From Sphagnum magellanicum (Eukaryota > Streptophyta > Sphagnopsida > Sphagnales > Sphagnaceae): DNA of 64,000 bases. The notes beneath the pieces were generated by a model. The model made no database searches, was not told where the DNA came from, and worked only from the letters and a program-made list of their open reading frames with translations. This document shows positions 24,241 to 35,351 of the stretch, piece by piece. The number at the start of each line of letters is the position of its first letter. Within the stretch, counting starts at the first letter, position 1. Where the stretch lies: positions 20,684,212 through 20,748,211 of the forward strand of contig CM038909.1 of the NCBI GenBank assembly GCA_021904315.1. Direction: 5' to 3'. A program made the position numbers and the translations under genes.

Positions 24241-25294
24241 TGGATCTTGCTAAAATATGCCCAAAACCAAGAGAAAGTTCCACCAAAATGTTTGCTTACT
24301 TCAACAACGTTTTGAACTCAGAGCTACATCACAGCTGTAACCTATGTCAAGATCTCTCAAATTGTAGCAGTTGCATCATACTCTGACTCAACATGAAAAG
24401 GACAAACACCATGGTATTAGTTATTCAGAAGCTCTGCGTGTGACCATGCAATGAATGTCTAAGCCTGCTAGTAAACCAGAAAGCTGAACATTTTGCAAGT
24501 AACAAGAGGCTTCTGAAATTAGAGTTTCAAGACATGGTTTTGGCACAAAAGAACCACTGCTGACATTTAGAATCATGAGAGAATGAATACCTCCAATGTA
24601 ATAGATGATGCTTGAAGGGCAACAGTACACATAGCATAATCAAAGGTGCCTGAAACCATCCAACAAACAATGCACACTTGGAGACAGGAAAAACAAGTAA
24701 AATCATCAGCATTTATATGACAGGTGGAGAAAACGGGGAAAAGTTGAAACGGAAGGATGAAACAAACATCCTTTTCACAGAAAGCCAACTCCTGTTCTAA
24801 TTCACCAAATGCTGTTTTTTCACCAATCACAGATTTTCCTAACAACATTGAATAAAAGGAGACCAGCACTAGAAAACAAAGCTGGAGCAAACTGGCAATA
24901 CTTCTCTTTAGAAAACTATTATACCCGCCAATGCTGCATATCAACAAAGCACATAGCTTCTCTTGAACATTGAAGCACAATACTGGGGTGGTGTACCAGA
25001 TTTCACCTACTTATATGCCTGTGCCTTTTGTATGCATAGCTGAATATAAGAATCTTTTGATCAATAAACCACAATAGAGTAATGGAGGGGAAAAAACCAC
25101 TAGACCATATAGTTCACAAATGTCATCACTTTTAGTAATGGCTGTTGTTGTGTTCAGAAGCTTTCATCGCCCAAAGGCAACAAAATTGCAATGAGACCCA
25201 GGTGTTTCAGATCATTCAACAAACAGTCCCAACTTTCCAATCAACAATTTTGTTTGGCAGCTGCATGACTCCAAGTTTGCTACACAGCTCATGA
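24241..25294. other. 3' flank of the CIP7-like gene
   Basis: Composition here resembles the CIP7-like gene rather than the AT-rich DNA to the left, so this likely includes the 3' UTR and downstream flank. A minus-strand ORF at 24573-24980 (135 codons) has no domain, and I leave it out as a gene. I could not pick a poly(A) site with confidence. Confidence 0.45.
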
Positions 25295-28200
25295 TCAAGA
25301 TTTTGCTTCATTTGTTTTGCTCCGGAATGCTGCAAAGAATGATCGAGAAGCTGCAATCCAAAATAGAGTCCAAGTGAGAAAAGGGAAAATCTAGAAGACA
25401 CTTTATCAGCAGGACTGGTTTATATCACAAGGTAAAAATAAGGATATATCGGTTTCTGTCCAAATCCTAAGCAAGTTAGCTTCTTATGATAACTCCAAGG
25501 AATGTAATTCAACAGTAGGTTGATACTCCACAAATACATGTTAACAAGAGTAGCAAATTCCCATGTTAGGAGCAAATGCAGCCAAGAGAGGACCCAACAA
25601 GGGAAACAGAGGACAAACAGATAAACAAGAAAAACACAAGGATTTAGGAAAAGGTGTTAAGAGGAGTGAAGTCAGAATGAACTATGCAAGAGCAACTTCA
25701 CCCAATATTATGCTACAATGACTTGTACACAGAGATGGCAGTTGAATTGCAAGTCAACAGTGCTATGACACTACAGTATGCAATCAACAATTCTCTGAAG
25801 CAATAGCAATGCATACCTTTACCAGAGCTTCCACCTGATGATTTGCCATCCAGCATCTTGGAATCAGAAGGTGGGGTAGGAAGTGAGCTTCTCACAGATA
25901 ATCCTGCAAAATCCAAAATCTGATGTTAGGACAATGATATAGCTAAAAATTTCAAAAACAATAAAAAAGAGTTTGCACTTCTCAAGTCTCCACCTGTGTT
26001 CAGTCATGCCCCACTTGCAGGTGAATGAATGACAATGACTCCCCAAAATACCATTTTCCAGTCAGATCCACTGAAATAAAAAATCCACTGAAATGAAAAG
26101 AGTCATTACACTCCTTCCTTCTGTAGACCCATTCTTATATGCAAGAAGACACAAATGGGCACCAGGATAGTCCCAATGATGGGTAACCTCTGGCATGCAT
26201 GAAGCTGCACTGTGCAGCACATATTTGTTACTTGCAGGAAGATGCAAGGTGGAAGAATGTAGGTTACAGGCACTTACAATATAAATATCCAAAAAAGTTC
26301 TCTGACCTCTGCCTTCTATTAGTGGTCAATATAGAGATTCAGTTCAGATCACTTATTACTCATGGCAAGAAGAATGGGGAGCCTGAAGTTCAAGTGCACC
26401 ATTAGGAAATCCCTTCATTCGTTTGATGCCTAATAGTCACTCTAGTATGCTCTCCATCTCATGTGAAATTGCCAGAAGATGAGCAATCAAGATATGGCAG
26501 AAGATAGTTGCCTAGTAGTAAAGGGCTAAAAGCTGGGACTTGATGAGCACCAAAAATCTTGGAACTTTGGGTTTATCAACATACCAGGGCTGCTTTCGTC
26601 ATCAACGTCCATACTCACATTCGAGATCACTGATGGCTTTTTGGAATTCTTGGAATGACTCCCATTCTGCTTGCCTTTCTCAATCTTCACCATGACCTCA
26701 GAAAAACCAGCCTCACTTGTTGCCTCTGTGTCCTCATCCCCCTCTGAAGTAGTTGAATCATTTGCATTAGAGTTCCGGCTTTTCCGTCCAAACTTCAGAA
26801 GCTTTCTCAGGCCCTTGGGTGATTCCTTATTATCATTGTCACCTGTCAGAGCAAGCTTCTGTGAACTCCCCCAAGTTTTCCGGGAGCGACCAGAGCTGTT
26901 AGTGTTACCAACTTCCTCAGGGGACAAGGATGCCTGAAGAACTGGCAGGGCATCCAGAGAGGAGGAAGAAACAATGGCTTTTGGTGCATCGTACTTGGGT
27001 GAAGTATAATCTGTCACAGTGGCCAATGGGGCATCATACACCTCTGCTGGTGCTGATGTGGCTCGAGTAGGTGTTGAGATAGGTGATGATGACATCATGG
27101 CCCGGGGTGCAATGTACGCCACTGGTGATGAATTTGTCAATGCAGAAATGTGAGTTTGAGAATGAGCAGGTGACTCTTCTGCAGCAGTGGGGTTGAATGA
27201 GGATGAGATCTCATCTTCAGCTACCACAAGCTCAGGGTAACCATTGCTGTACGGCTTCAAGGTCTCTGGTGCACGGGGCGCAACATAGTCTTCAACAGGA
27301 GCCTCAAGTGGAGCTTGTGACACATGGGGCTTGTTACCATTAGTATCAGGCAGTAGGTCCACACTTGCCTCTTTTATAACCTTAGGAGGGCTCTGGATAG
27401 CATCAATGCTGGCAGATGGATCAGCAGGCATAAGGCCAGGTCGAATACCAGCTTTCTCATTGGTCTCATCTGTTGCCAAATCACGGGAAGCAGCTGGTAT
27501 TTGGTTGAAGTCCTGAGCTGAAGGAGGAGCCTCCACTGGGAGAGGCAAAGGCAAAGGCAAAGGCAAAGGCATGGGAGGATTCCCGTTTGGAACCTTTAAA
27601 TGATCAGCTGCAGAATCAGTTTTCAGCTTTCTTGCAGCAGGTGTGGCACCTGAGGTTGTGCTTCTTCCCTTCCGAAGAAAAGGTTTGGCATCCAGAGCTC
27701 CACTTGGAATGGTAGAAAGATGGTTTGTTGTCTTTGTTGATTGTTCCTTCTGTTCAACCTCAACAACTTTTGAGGTTCTTCGTGGTGCAGAGACTTGGAC
27801 CTCCTGAGACTCAGTACTGAGTTCTGAAACAGATCTCCTTATTGCCGAGCTTCTCAAGCGCTTTTTATCATCATTATTTGCAGACATGGAAGAAATGAGT
27901 CTACTAGAAGGCTGAGTCCTGTTCGCTTCCAAAGGAGCTGTGGAAGCATGTCTGGCTGGCAGAGACTGATTCTTTTTGAGGGATCCCCGCTCAAAAATTG
28001 AGCTTGATCGCACTGCTGAAGGTTTGGTGTTTTCTTTTCGGAGCTCAGCAAATGATGGTACAGATTGGCTAAGGGGGTTCAAAGAAGACTTAAGTGCTGT
28101 GGAGGCCCGTCGCTGGAAGATCCGTGAAGACTTTGATATAGTTGGTGGTGCAAGGGTGCTCATGCTCCCACGGAGGGGTCGAGAGGTAGACTTTTGGGGT

Positions 28201-31200
28201 GAGAGTTTTGGCAGTGGACTAGGTTTTGGAGATGAAAGTTGACGCTGTGAAGCATGGGAGGTTGCTGCAGCTGTTGCAGGGTTGCTCCTTGCTGCTATAC
28301 GCTCCCGACGCAAAGCTCGCAATGCCTCCAATCTCTTTCTTTCCTCCTCATCCTGAACAATTAAATGATTCAATTGTGTTACAGACCTAACCATATGACT
28401 CCCAAAGCACAATGTTGGAGCACAGGAATGATCTATACCTTCTCCTTTTTGCTTCTAGCAAGGTCAGCCTTGAAGGCTCGTAATTTCTCAGCACGCAATT
28501 GAGCATCAGCTGAGGGGGCATGCTTCTCAGAAAGTCGGGCATGGCGAGCTACCACCTCTGATTTCCTTTTTTCTACCTTTTTTGTGCTGGGCTGGCCCTT
28601 CCCCTTGGATTCTTTGGCAGAATCAACATTGTTATCTGCATTTGCAGCAGCTGCAGATTTCCGATCAATTGTCTCTGGTGCCAGGCACTCCATGCTATGG
28701 TCAACAGCAGTACTCCAGCCCAATGATTCACGACCTCCTTGACGATCAGGGAACATGAACAACTCCTCAGGTGCAGTGGTTGTCTCCTCAGTCTGCACTT
28801 TGTTCTTTTTGTTACTTGGCATCTCTGCGTCCAAGTGAAGCTCACTCCTCCAACCTAGCTCTGATTGCTCATGTGCCTGAGCTCGGTCAGGGACTATGAA
28901 AGATTCATCAGTCAATTCTGGTTTCTGAACAAGGACCATTTCATGATCCTGGTTTACTTCCCTAAGCTTGTTCATCTCAGAAGCTTGTCCACTTCGTTTA
29001 GGTATCATGAAGGAATCATCCAGTTGGGTTCCTGATGGTTGAACAACACTGCTCTCAGCTTCAGAGTAAAGAGAAGTTCGGACCAGAGAATGTGTGTCTC
29101 GGTGGGGCAGAATGAAGGTGTCTTCCAATGGTTCTGATGACTCTGTGTTTGTCAAATTCTGAACTGGCATACCAGCTTCTGCCTCAAAATTTAAACCTGA
29201 GCGAGAGACTTGTACTGATCTAGTTGGCACAGACAGCACTTCCTCTGTTGATCCATGATGGAAAGGTGGCCCAGGTTGTTCTTTATCTTGCAAGAGATCA
29301 GTGGTCTCAGAATGCTCAGAATGCTCAGTTGTGGCAACATTCTGTAAGCTATCATCACTGCCATCCACCCCATCACTTTTTTCTGAGGTCATGCTTGGTT
29401 CACTAATTTGTTCACCTGCTGTGCTACTCCACCTTCTCAACACTGGTTTTTCTGCATTACCAATAGATCCCCTTCGACTCCCCTGTTTTGATAGCCTTTT
29501 CTTAGGCGAATCACGGGATTCCCTTCGTTTAACTTCAAAAAGACTTATTGCATCTTTCACACTGAGACTCCCCGGTCCACTTAGCTTCTTCTCATCATCC
29601 TCATCACCCATTGCAGAGTCAGTTTCATCAAGGCTTTCACTGGCTTCTGAGTAATCCTTCCCAGTGCTCTTCTCCACACTCACACTTGGATTGGTGATGT
29701 AATTGATATTACGGATGACCACCACTCCAGACCGCCGACTTCCTGAGCGGCCAACTTGTACTTTCCGCAAAGGTGATGATGAACGCCTGTTAGGTGATGT
29801 TGAGTGGCGGGCTGAACGCCGTGAGTGCTTATGGCTTGGGGATGGTCCATCAGCTTCTGTGTCAGAGAGACTCTTATTATCTGAAACCATTCCCTCCATA
29901 GCAGAAGAAGTTGGTGGGGTATGCCCCGCAGTCCCAATGGCTGCCACAACATTAAGATCCTTCTCACCCTGAGGTATCATGTTCCCATATCCACCTTCCA
30001 AATTTGGGTGCATAGTCGGTTCTCCAGAGTGAACATACCCAGGACCATCATTGTAATAGCCAGGGCTAGAATGCCAATGGTGATCAGAAGCCTGTCTTTG
30101 TGACCATTGCCCTTGGCTCCTGTTACCATCAACATAGCCTACTCCTTGGTTGGGAGGATAGCCTACTTGGGCACCCCGGGGTGAAGGAAACATATGTGAG
30201 TCAGGATAATAGTCCCCATCAGGCCCATTTGCATACCCCCGGGATGGGGGCCCTGGGTATCCATGGCTAACACCCTCCCCTGAAATCCGCCTCCATCTTG
30301 GCCCACCTCCATTGGCAGCGAAGGATCCATCTTCTGAGTAGCCTCGTTCTGCCATCTCCTGGTCATAAGCATCATCATAACCTGGGTGATTAAATCGACC
30401 TCGACCTCGAGAGTGGTACTCGCCATTGGTATCCCCAACCCAGTTCTGGTTTGAACCAGCAGCTGTTCCATTACGCAAATCAAATGGGATTGACCGTCGA
30501 GCCTGCTGCAAATCTGGCCTCTGGAAACCCCGACCAGCTGTATCCTCACCAATTTGACCACTGTGAGAGACATCATCACCAACTTCAACTCGGAGGATAT
30601 CAGCCTCACCGCCCTGAGCATCTGTCCACATATCCACATATTGATCCTTTGAAATAAGACGGGGAGGAGTTGATGTTAATGCTGCTGCCTCTGCAGCAGC
30701 AGCAGCAAGCTCCATTTCCTCCATCCAGAGGATTGACTCTTTCCGCTTATTGCACAAGGCTATGAATTTAGCACAAGCATCCCTGTTTCAGCAACACAAA
30801 TGACTGCATAAATAAGATAATCTTCTCATTGGGAAAAGAAAAAAATGAAGGGAGAGATTAGAGAATGACATAACACCCATACAACGTGTTGGAAAAACTC
30901 ACTCCGGGTGATCCCCATAAACTTAGTCTTTCTCAACAGAACTTTGGTCCAGCATTGCAATCTTAAGGTTTGGTCAAAGAAAGAGTTCTACCCTAAGCGA
31001 GTAGCACCAAAGCAGTCAGCAAACACAGTAAGATGGGTCAAATGCTCCATGTCAAAGCCAGCAGCTCCTGCCCTTGCAAAAGCCATGCCTTGCTCCTTCT
31101 GTAGTGCCAGCCGTCGGGAATCCATAGCCCTCAGCAACCGTCTCCTGTGACAACCACCTTATAAAGCTGAGAAACTGACAACCCTGAAACGAGAATTTTG

Positions 31201-33936
31201 AACCCCATGACCTAAGAACCTAAACACAACAAATGGAAGCTCAAAAGTTATGCAATCTTGCTACTCCACCCTCTCCTCCTGAAGATCTATTTTCCAAGTC
31301 AACCTTGAAAGCAAAGGAGTAGACAAAAACTCTAAAAATCAATTCCTCACTTGGAAGTCTCTGGTGCTTCAGGGGTTTCAGCTCCATCTACTGATTCCTG
31401 CCTCTGCAATTCCCAATGAATGCATCAGCCCACCATACTTGAAGTTAGCCCAACTCTAGCCTAAAGCATCAATGTCAATGAGGTCAACAAGGCACAATTG
31501 TTGAACAATGCAAGGTCACATGCTCACACACAATGAATCCAAAGTCATGGCAATATGGTGAAACATGACTCCAATCATTTTATTTTAAGCACCAACCAGC
31601 CTTGACAGCTTGTGCCAAGCTATGGGACATAGATGGTCAGGTACATGTCATGCAGGAAGGACAGAAGAAATCCCCATATTTCCCCAGAACACATGCTTGA
31701 AAACCAGCAAAAGGAGTCACACAAGAATTAACATGTAGGTTATTAACAGACTCAATGGACAGCGGATGATCAGTAAGGCCAGTAACTTTCTGGTACTGAT
31801 TAATGCATAGGGGTCAACCTTAAGTGGAGGTGAAATTCCAGGCTTGTCCAAAACCAGGGGTAGAGATGTTCTGGTCCCTGTAAAAAGATGTGCAAGAGTT
31901 AGAAATCAGAGGATATTAACCAAGTTCTACTGATGTGATAAATGCTACTGGTTGCACCACCAAGGTCAAATCAATTAAAAGCAAAACATTGAAACAGGTT
32001 AAAGAGTGAATACCAGATGGGGGAGTGGTGGGTGAAGCATTGAATCCTGGCACATCACCCTGCCCCAACAGGTCAAGGTAAAAGAATCAGTAGGGCACAA
32101 AACTATCACTAAGACTGTAGTACAACAATTAACCTGAGAACATACCAGCAAACAGTGATACATTTTGTTCATTACAAGACTTGTATTAGCACTTGCATGC
32201 TAATTGAAAATGAGGGCTGCTACCACCTCAGAGTTACAGGAAACAAATGTTAAAGATTGCATCACCTGAAAGCAGAGAGAGTTAGAAGACATACTGAAGA
32301 GGGGTCACTGGTTTGAAGGCTGATGGCTTCCTCAATTTGTGAGAGTTCCCATTCCACTGTACTTATTCGTTCCAATAGTTCTGGCGTGCTAACAAATCGC
32401 ACAAACCTGCCTCACAAAATCATAATTCAAGAATTAAGTCTACAGAGTGTAAACTTCCTCTGATCTGCAACCTTAAAGACCAAATGTAAAACCTGTGCCT
32501 ATCAACCAGACTCCAAATTTCTAAACACACACCCTGCATCAGCCAATGACTTCAGTTGCAGGGATTTGAAGGGTGACCTAAAAGTTTGCACATGCTCTGT
32601 CATTGAGCAGATGGTGGTTGGTCACAATAGGATCACAATGTGTACAGCCCACAAGCCTTTTTTTTGTAATGCAGGATTGGCCATATATTAGGGTGCGACA
32701 AAATTACATGGATACGATGACTCTAAGCAGACAAAGTGCAATTGGACAATCATTCTAATGTAAGTCATCCTATAATAATCAAATTTACTTAACCAGAAAC
32801 TCAAACAAACTATACATGAACAAATAGGGCCAAACCTGAAGTCTCCAAGCAGACATTGTGATCCCTTTCATCTATTGAATGCAACTTGACTTATGATCAG
32901 TTCAATATCAAATTTTTCCTCATTCAAATAGAGAAAGGACTGTGAAAGTTGCCAGCATTTAAGAAATTCAATGTTACTGTTAAGGAATGAATATGAGTGA
33001 GATTTGTGGTCAAAGAAGAGTGTCCACTTCCTCACCATGACCAATGTCAGTCCTCCAATATGTTCTCATTAATTACAAGTAGAATGGCAAGCTGAGCTTC
33101 CCAGACCAAGATAGAAGTTATCTAGCTAGTATCACTTCCAGTTTTTACCTTTCCATAGTTCCTTTGGTGAACCAAGGGGCATCCTTGTTACTTCCATTAG
33201 GATATTCTGGAGGTGGCTCTAGTTTGATGGAGTAGCCCCCTTTCTTCACTTGCTCCTCTGCTGTTTTCAGGTGCTCCAGATAAGGCTGTAGTAAGCCCGC
33301 CGATAATTTCTCCGCCTCAGTCCCACATACCACGAGCAGCTCACACCTAAACCCAATAATTGAGGGTGATTATTAGCATCCACTAGTGAGTTGCCACAGA
33401 GGATTCAATAGACCAAGTTACTTGGAACCGCAACAACAAAGACTACATCAACTATTTGGGAACCCAATGCTAAATCCCCGACAGTTGTATCTCGTTTAAA
33501 AAACCAGACTTGTTTATCACCACATATACCAAAAGCAATCTACCACTGGCACCATTGATTTGGGTGATGCATGTTTTTGCTTCTACATTTGTTGAAATAC
33601 CATCAGAGTGCATTGAAAAGAGAATGCTAAGAGACCAAAAAAAAGAAAGCTATAACAACAGATCGCCCACAGAGCAAGCTTCAAATTTGCTATTTTGCCT
33701 CTATGTGCTAGTAACAAGCATGCTGCTTGCAACCGTATGAAGATAAAACTGTCAACTTTGATTTCAGGTACAAGCTGCAGGGAGGGCATTTCCGATATTC
33801 ATGCAAACGCAGCAGGTCCTAGATGCATTTGTTTCCACAGAACAAAAGAAGGAAAAATGGCGCTTCTACAAGTGCACCTCGTCCGGGTGGGAGTGAGTTG
33901 AAAGATGGCAAAGTCGATAGGCGAATCTGACTTCAT
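25295..33936 (-). CDS. CIP7-like: COP1-interacting protein 7 (CIP7)-like protein
   Basis: Eleven coding exons with GT-AG introns, about 1,644 aa: 33936-33878, 33346-33149, 32406-32295, 32059-32014, 31877-31819, 31403-31351, 31144-30992, 30782-28439, 28352-26585, 25903-25817 and 25350-25295. The start MKSDSPIDFAIFQLTPTRTR and the following [35 protein letters not shown] and LRAMDSRRLALQKEQGMAFA blocks match the conserved N-terminal region. DCFGATRL (exon 7) and DACAKF (exon 8) continue it. Further conserved pieces are SVKDAISLFEVK (near residue 632), a charged helix EKLRAFKADLARSKKEK and DEEERKRLEALRALRRERI (about 990-1025), LLKFGRK, and a C-terminal SRSFFAAFRSK. The middle is disordered, Ser- and Pro-rich. 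CIP7 is a nuclear COP1 partner promoting light-responsive genes in Arabidopsis; whether this member binds COP1 is inference. The donor of exon 5 and the acceptor of exon 6 have alternatives. Confidence 0.9.
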
Positions 33937-35130
33937 GTTGGCGTGCTGCGAGATCCGTCCTCAAAGCTGGCTGCGACCTCCGCTCAGCAATGCCGCCCTT
34001 CACATCATCTCCTATGGCCTAGTACCTAGTTCTGAAACCAAAAAGCGAAGAAAAATTTCGGGAGCATCAGTCTCCGTGATGACCATCGTCGTACATGTAC
34101 ATGGATGACTATTCCTGGGCAAGCACATTCACGCCTCTTCCCTTCACAAAACATTTTCCAGAACCTCTTGCACGAAAGAGAGTATGCATGCAACCAGGAT
34201 CTAATAAGCCGCTGGAAAGGTTCTAGAAACAAGCCTAGAAATAGACCGAAGAGATCAACATGCTGCTACAAACAAAGCATGAACATGGCAAAGCCATCGA
34301 AGCTTAGCGGACATCATGAGACCATGCAACAATGCCCCGAAAATGCGAGAGAGGAAACTATCGGAAGATCAGACAGACTCGAGTTTAAAACCTTCCCGCA
34401 GTACTTCCAGATTCCGCCGTTCGACTCTTCCGCTCTGAAACTCGAAGACAATAAGGAACCACAGAGAATGCAGACGAAGCAGACAGTAGAAAAATATATT
34501 GTAATGTCCCTAGGCTATATGAATCCAGCTCCCTCCCGAAAGAGAACCACAAGAAGAAAGTTCAGCTGCGAGAAAAAGGAAACAAAACTCGCAGGTCAAG
34601 CCGCATCACTGACGGCAAGCGCAAAATGATGATGATCATCAATGTCGACGGCTTCTGGCTAGTCCATTGTTCTCTTACTACCCTCTGACAATAATGTCAC
34701 TCTGCCTTTCGACATACACACTGGACATCCACGGCCACGCCGTACTACGGGCGACTTGCAGCTTGCGACGGGTTCTGTTAGAGAGAAGGAGAAAACAAAG
34801 GGAAACAGGAAAACTAGACACAAAACATGATCACAACAGTAGAGAGAAAAAGGGAACGGGAAACGGCGAGAAGAAGCTCTTACAAGTCTCAACAGCGGCA
34901 TAGTACCCGGCATTGCATGGCATGAGTGGAATCCATATCGGGAAGAGAAGGGGTAGCGACAGCACGCAGCGCAACAAGAACACGCAGCGAGCGGAAACAC
35001 AAGACACGCAGAAGCGAAGCGCAGAGAGGCAGAAAGGCAGAAGGAGAGAGACGACACTCCCGGTCATCCGGTCATCCAGCCACCGGCTTCTCCGGTCGAA
35101 GTGACCCTTTTTCCACCCCCCACAGCAGCA
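33937..35130. other. 5' flank of the CIP7-like gene
   Basis: GC-balanced sequence upstream of the CIP7-like ATG, likely holding its leader and promoter. A 174-codon plus-strand ORF (34105-34629) and several shorter ones show no recognisable domain or family start, so none is called as a gene. I saw no confident TATA box or transcription start. Confidence 0.45.
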
Positions 35131-35351
35131 GGTGGAGACCAGGAGAACCGCTGGGCAGGCGGGTCGGGACCTTGAGGCGGAGACCGGGAGAACCGGTGGG
35201 CGTGGGGGTCGGTACCTCCGCCACCAACCCGGGCGGAGACCGGGAGAATCGGTGGGCTTGGTGGTCGATACTTGGAACCCTCCCCCACTCGCGCAGGCGG
35301 TGACCGGGAGAACCGGTGGGTGCGAGGGTCAGGACCTTCTGCTGGGGGGCC
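35131..35351. repeat. GC-rich imperfect repeat upstream of CIP7-like, four copies
   Basis: Four copies begin near 35131, 35176, 35232 and 35296. Each starts with a variant of GGCGGAGACCGGGAGAACCG followed by GTGGG and a GGTCGG-like segment. Spacing varies (45-64 bp), so it is an irregular tandem array. It is rich in CpG and stands at the outer edge of the gene island; AT-rich DNA starts right after it at about 35380. Confidence 0.85.

Noticed and set aside
24573..24980. 135-codon minus-strand ORF downstream of the CIP7-like stop
   Set aside because: Hydrophobic, Cys-rich translation without a domain or splice context; best explained as 3' flank or UTR.
26671..30657. Plus-strand ORFs across the CIP7-like exons (for example 26671-26937, 29301-29654)
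   Set aside because: Antisense shadows of the long open exons 8 and 9 of the CIP7-like gene.
34926..35303. 125-codon plus-strand Arg/Gly-rich ORF
   Set aside because: It follows the purine-rich and GC-rich repeats at 34.9-35.3 kb, with no recognisable family and irregular repeat spacing that is not a multiple of three.
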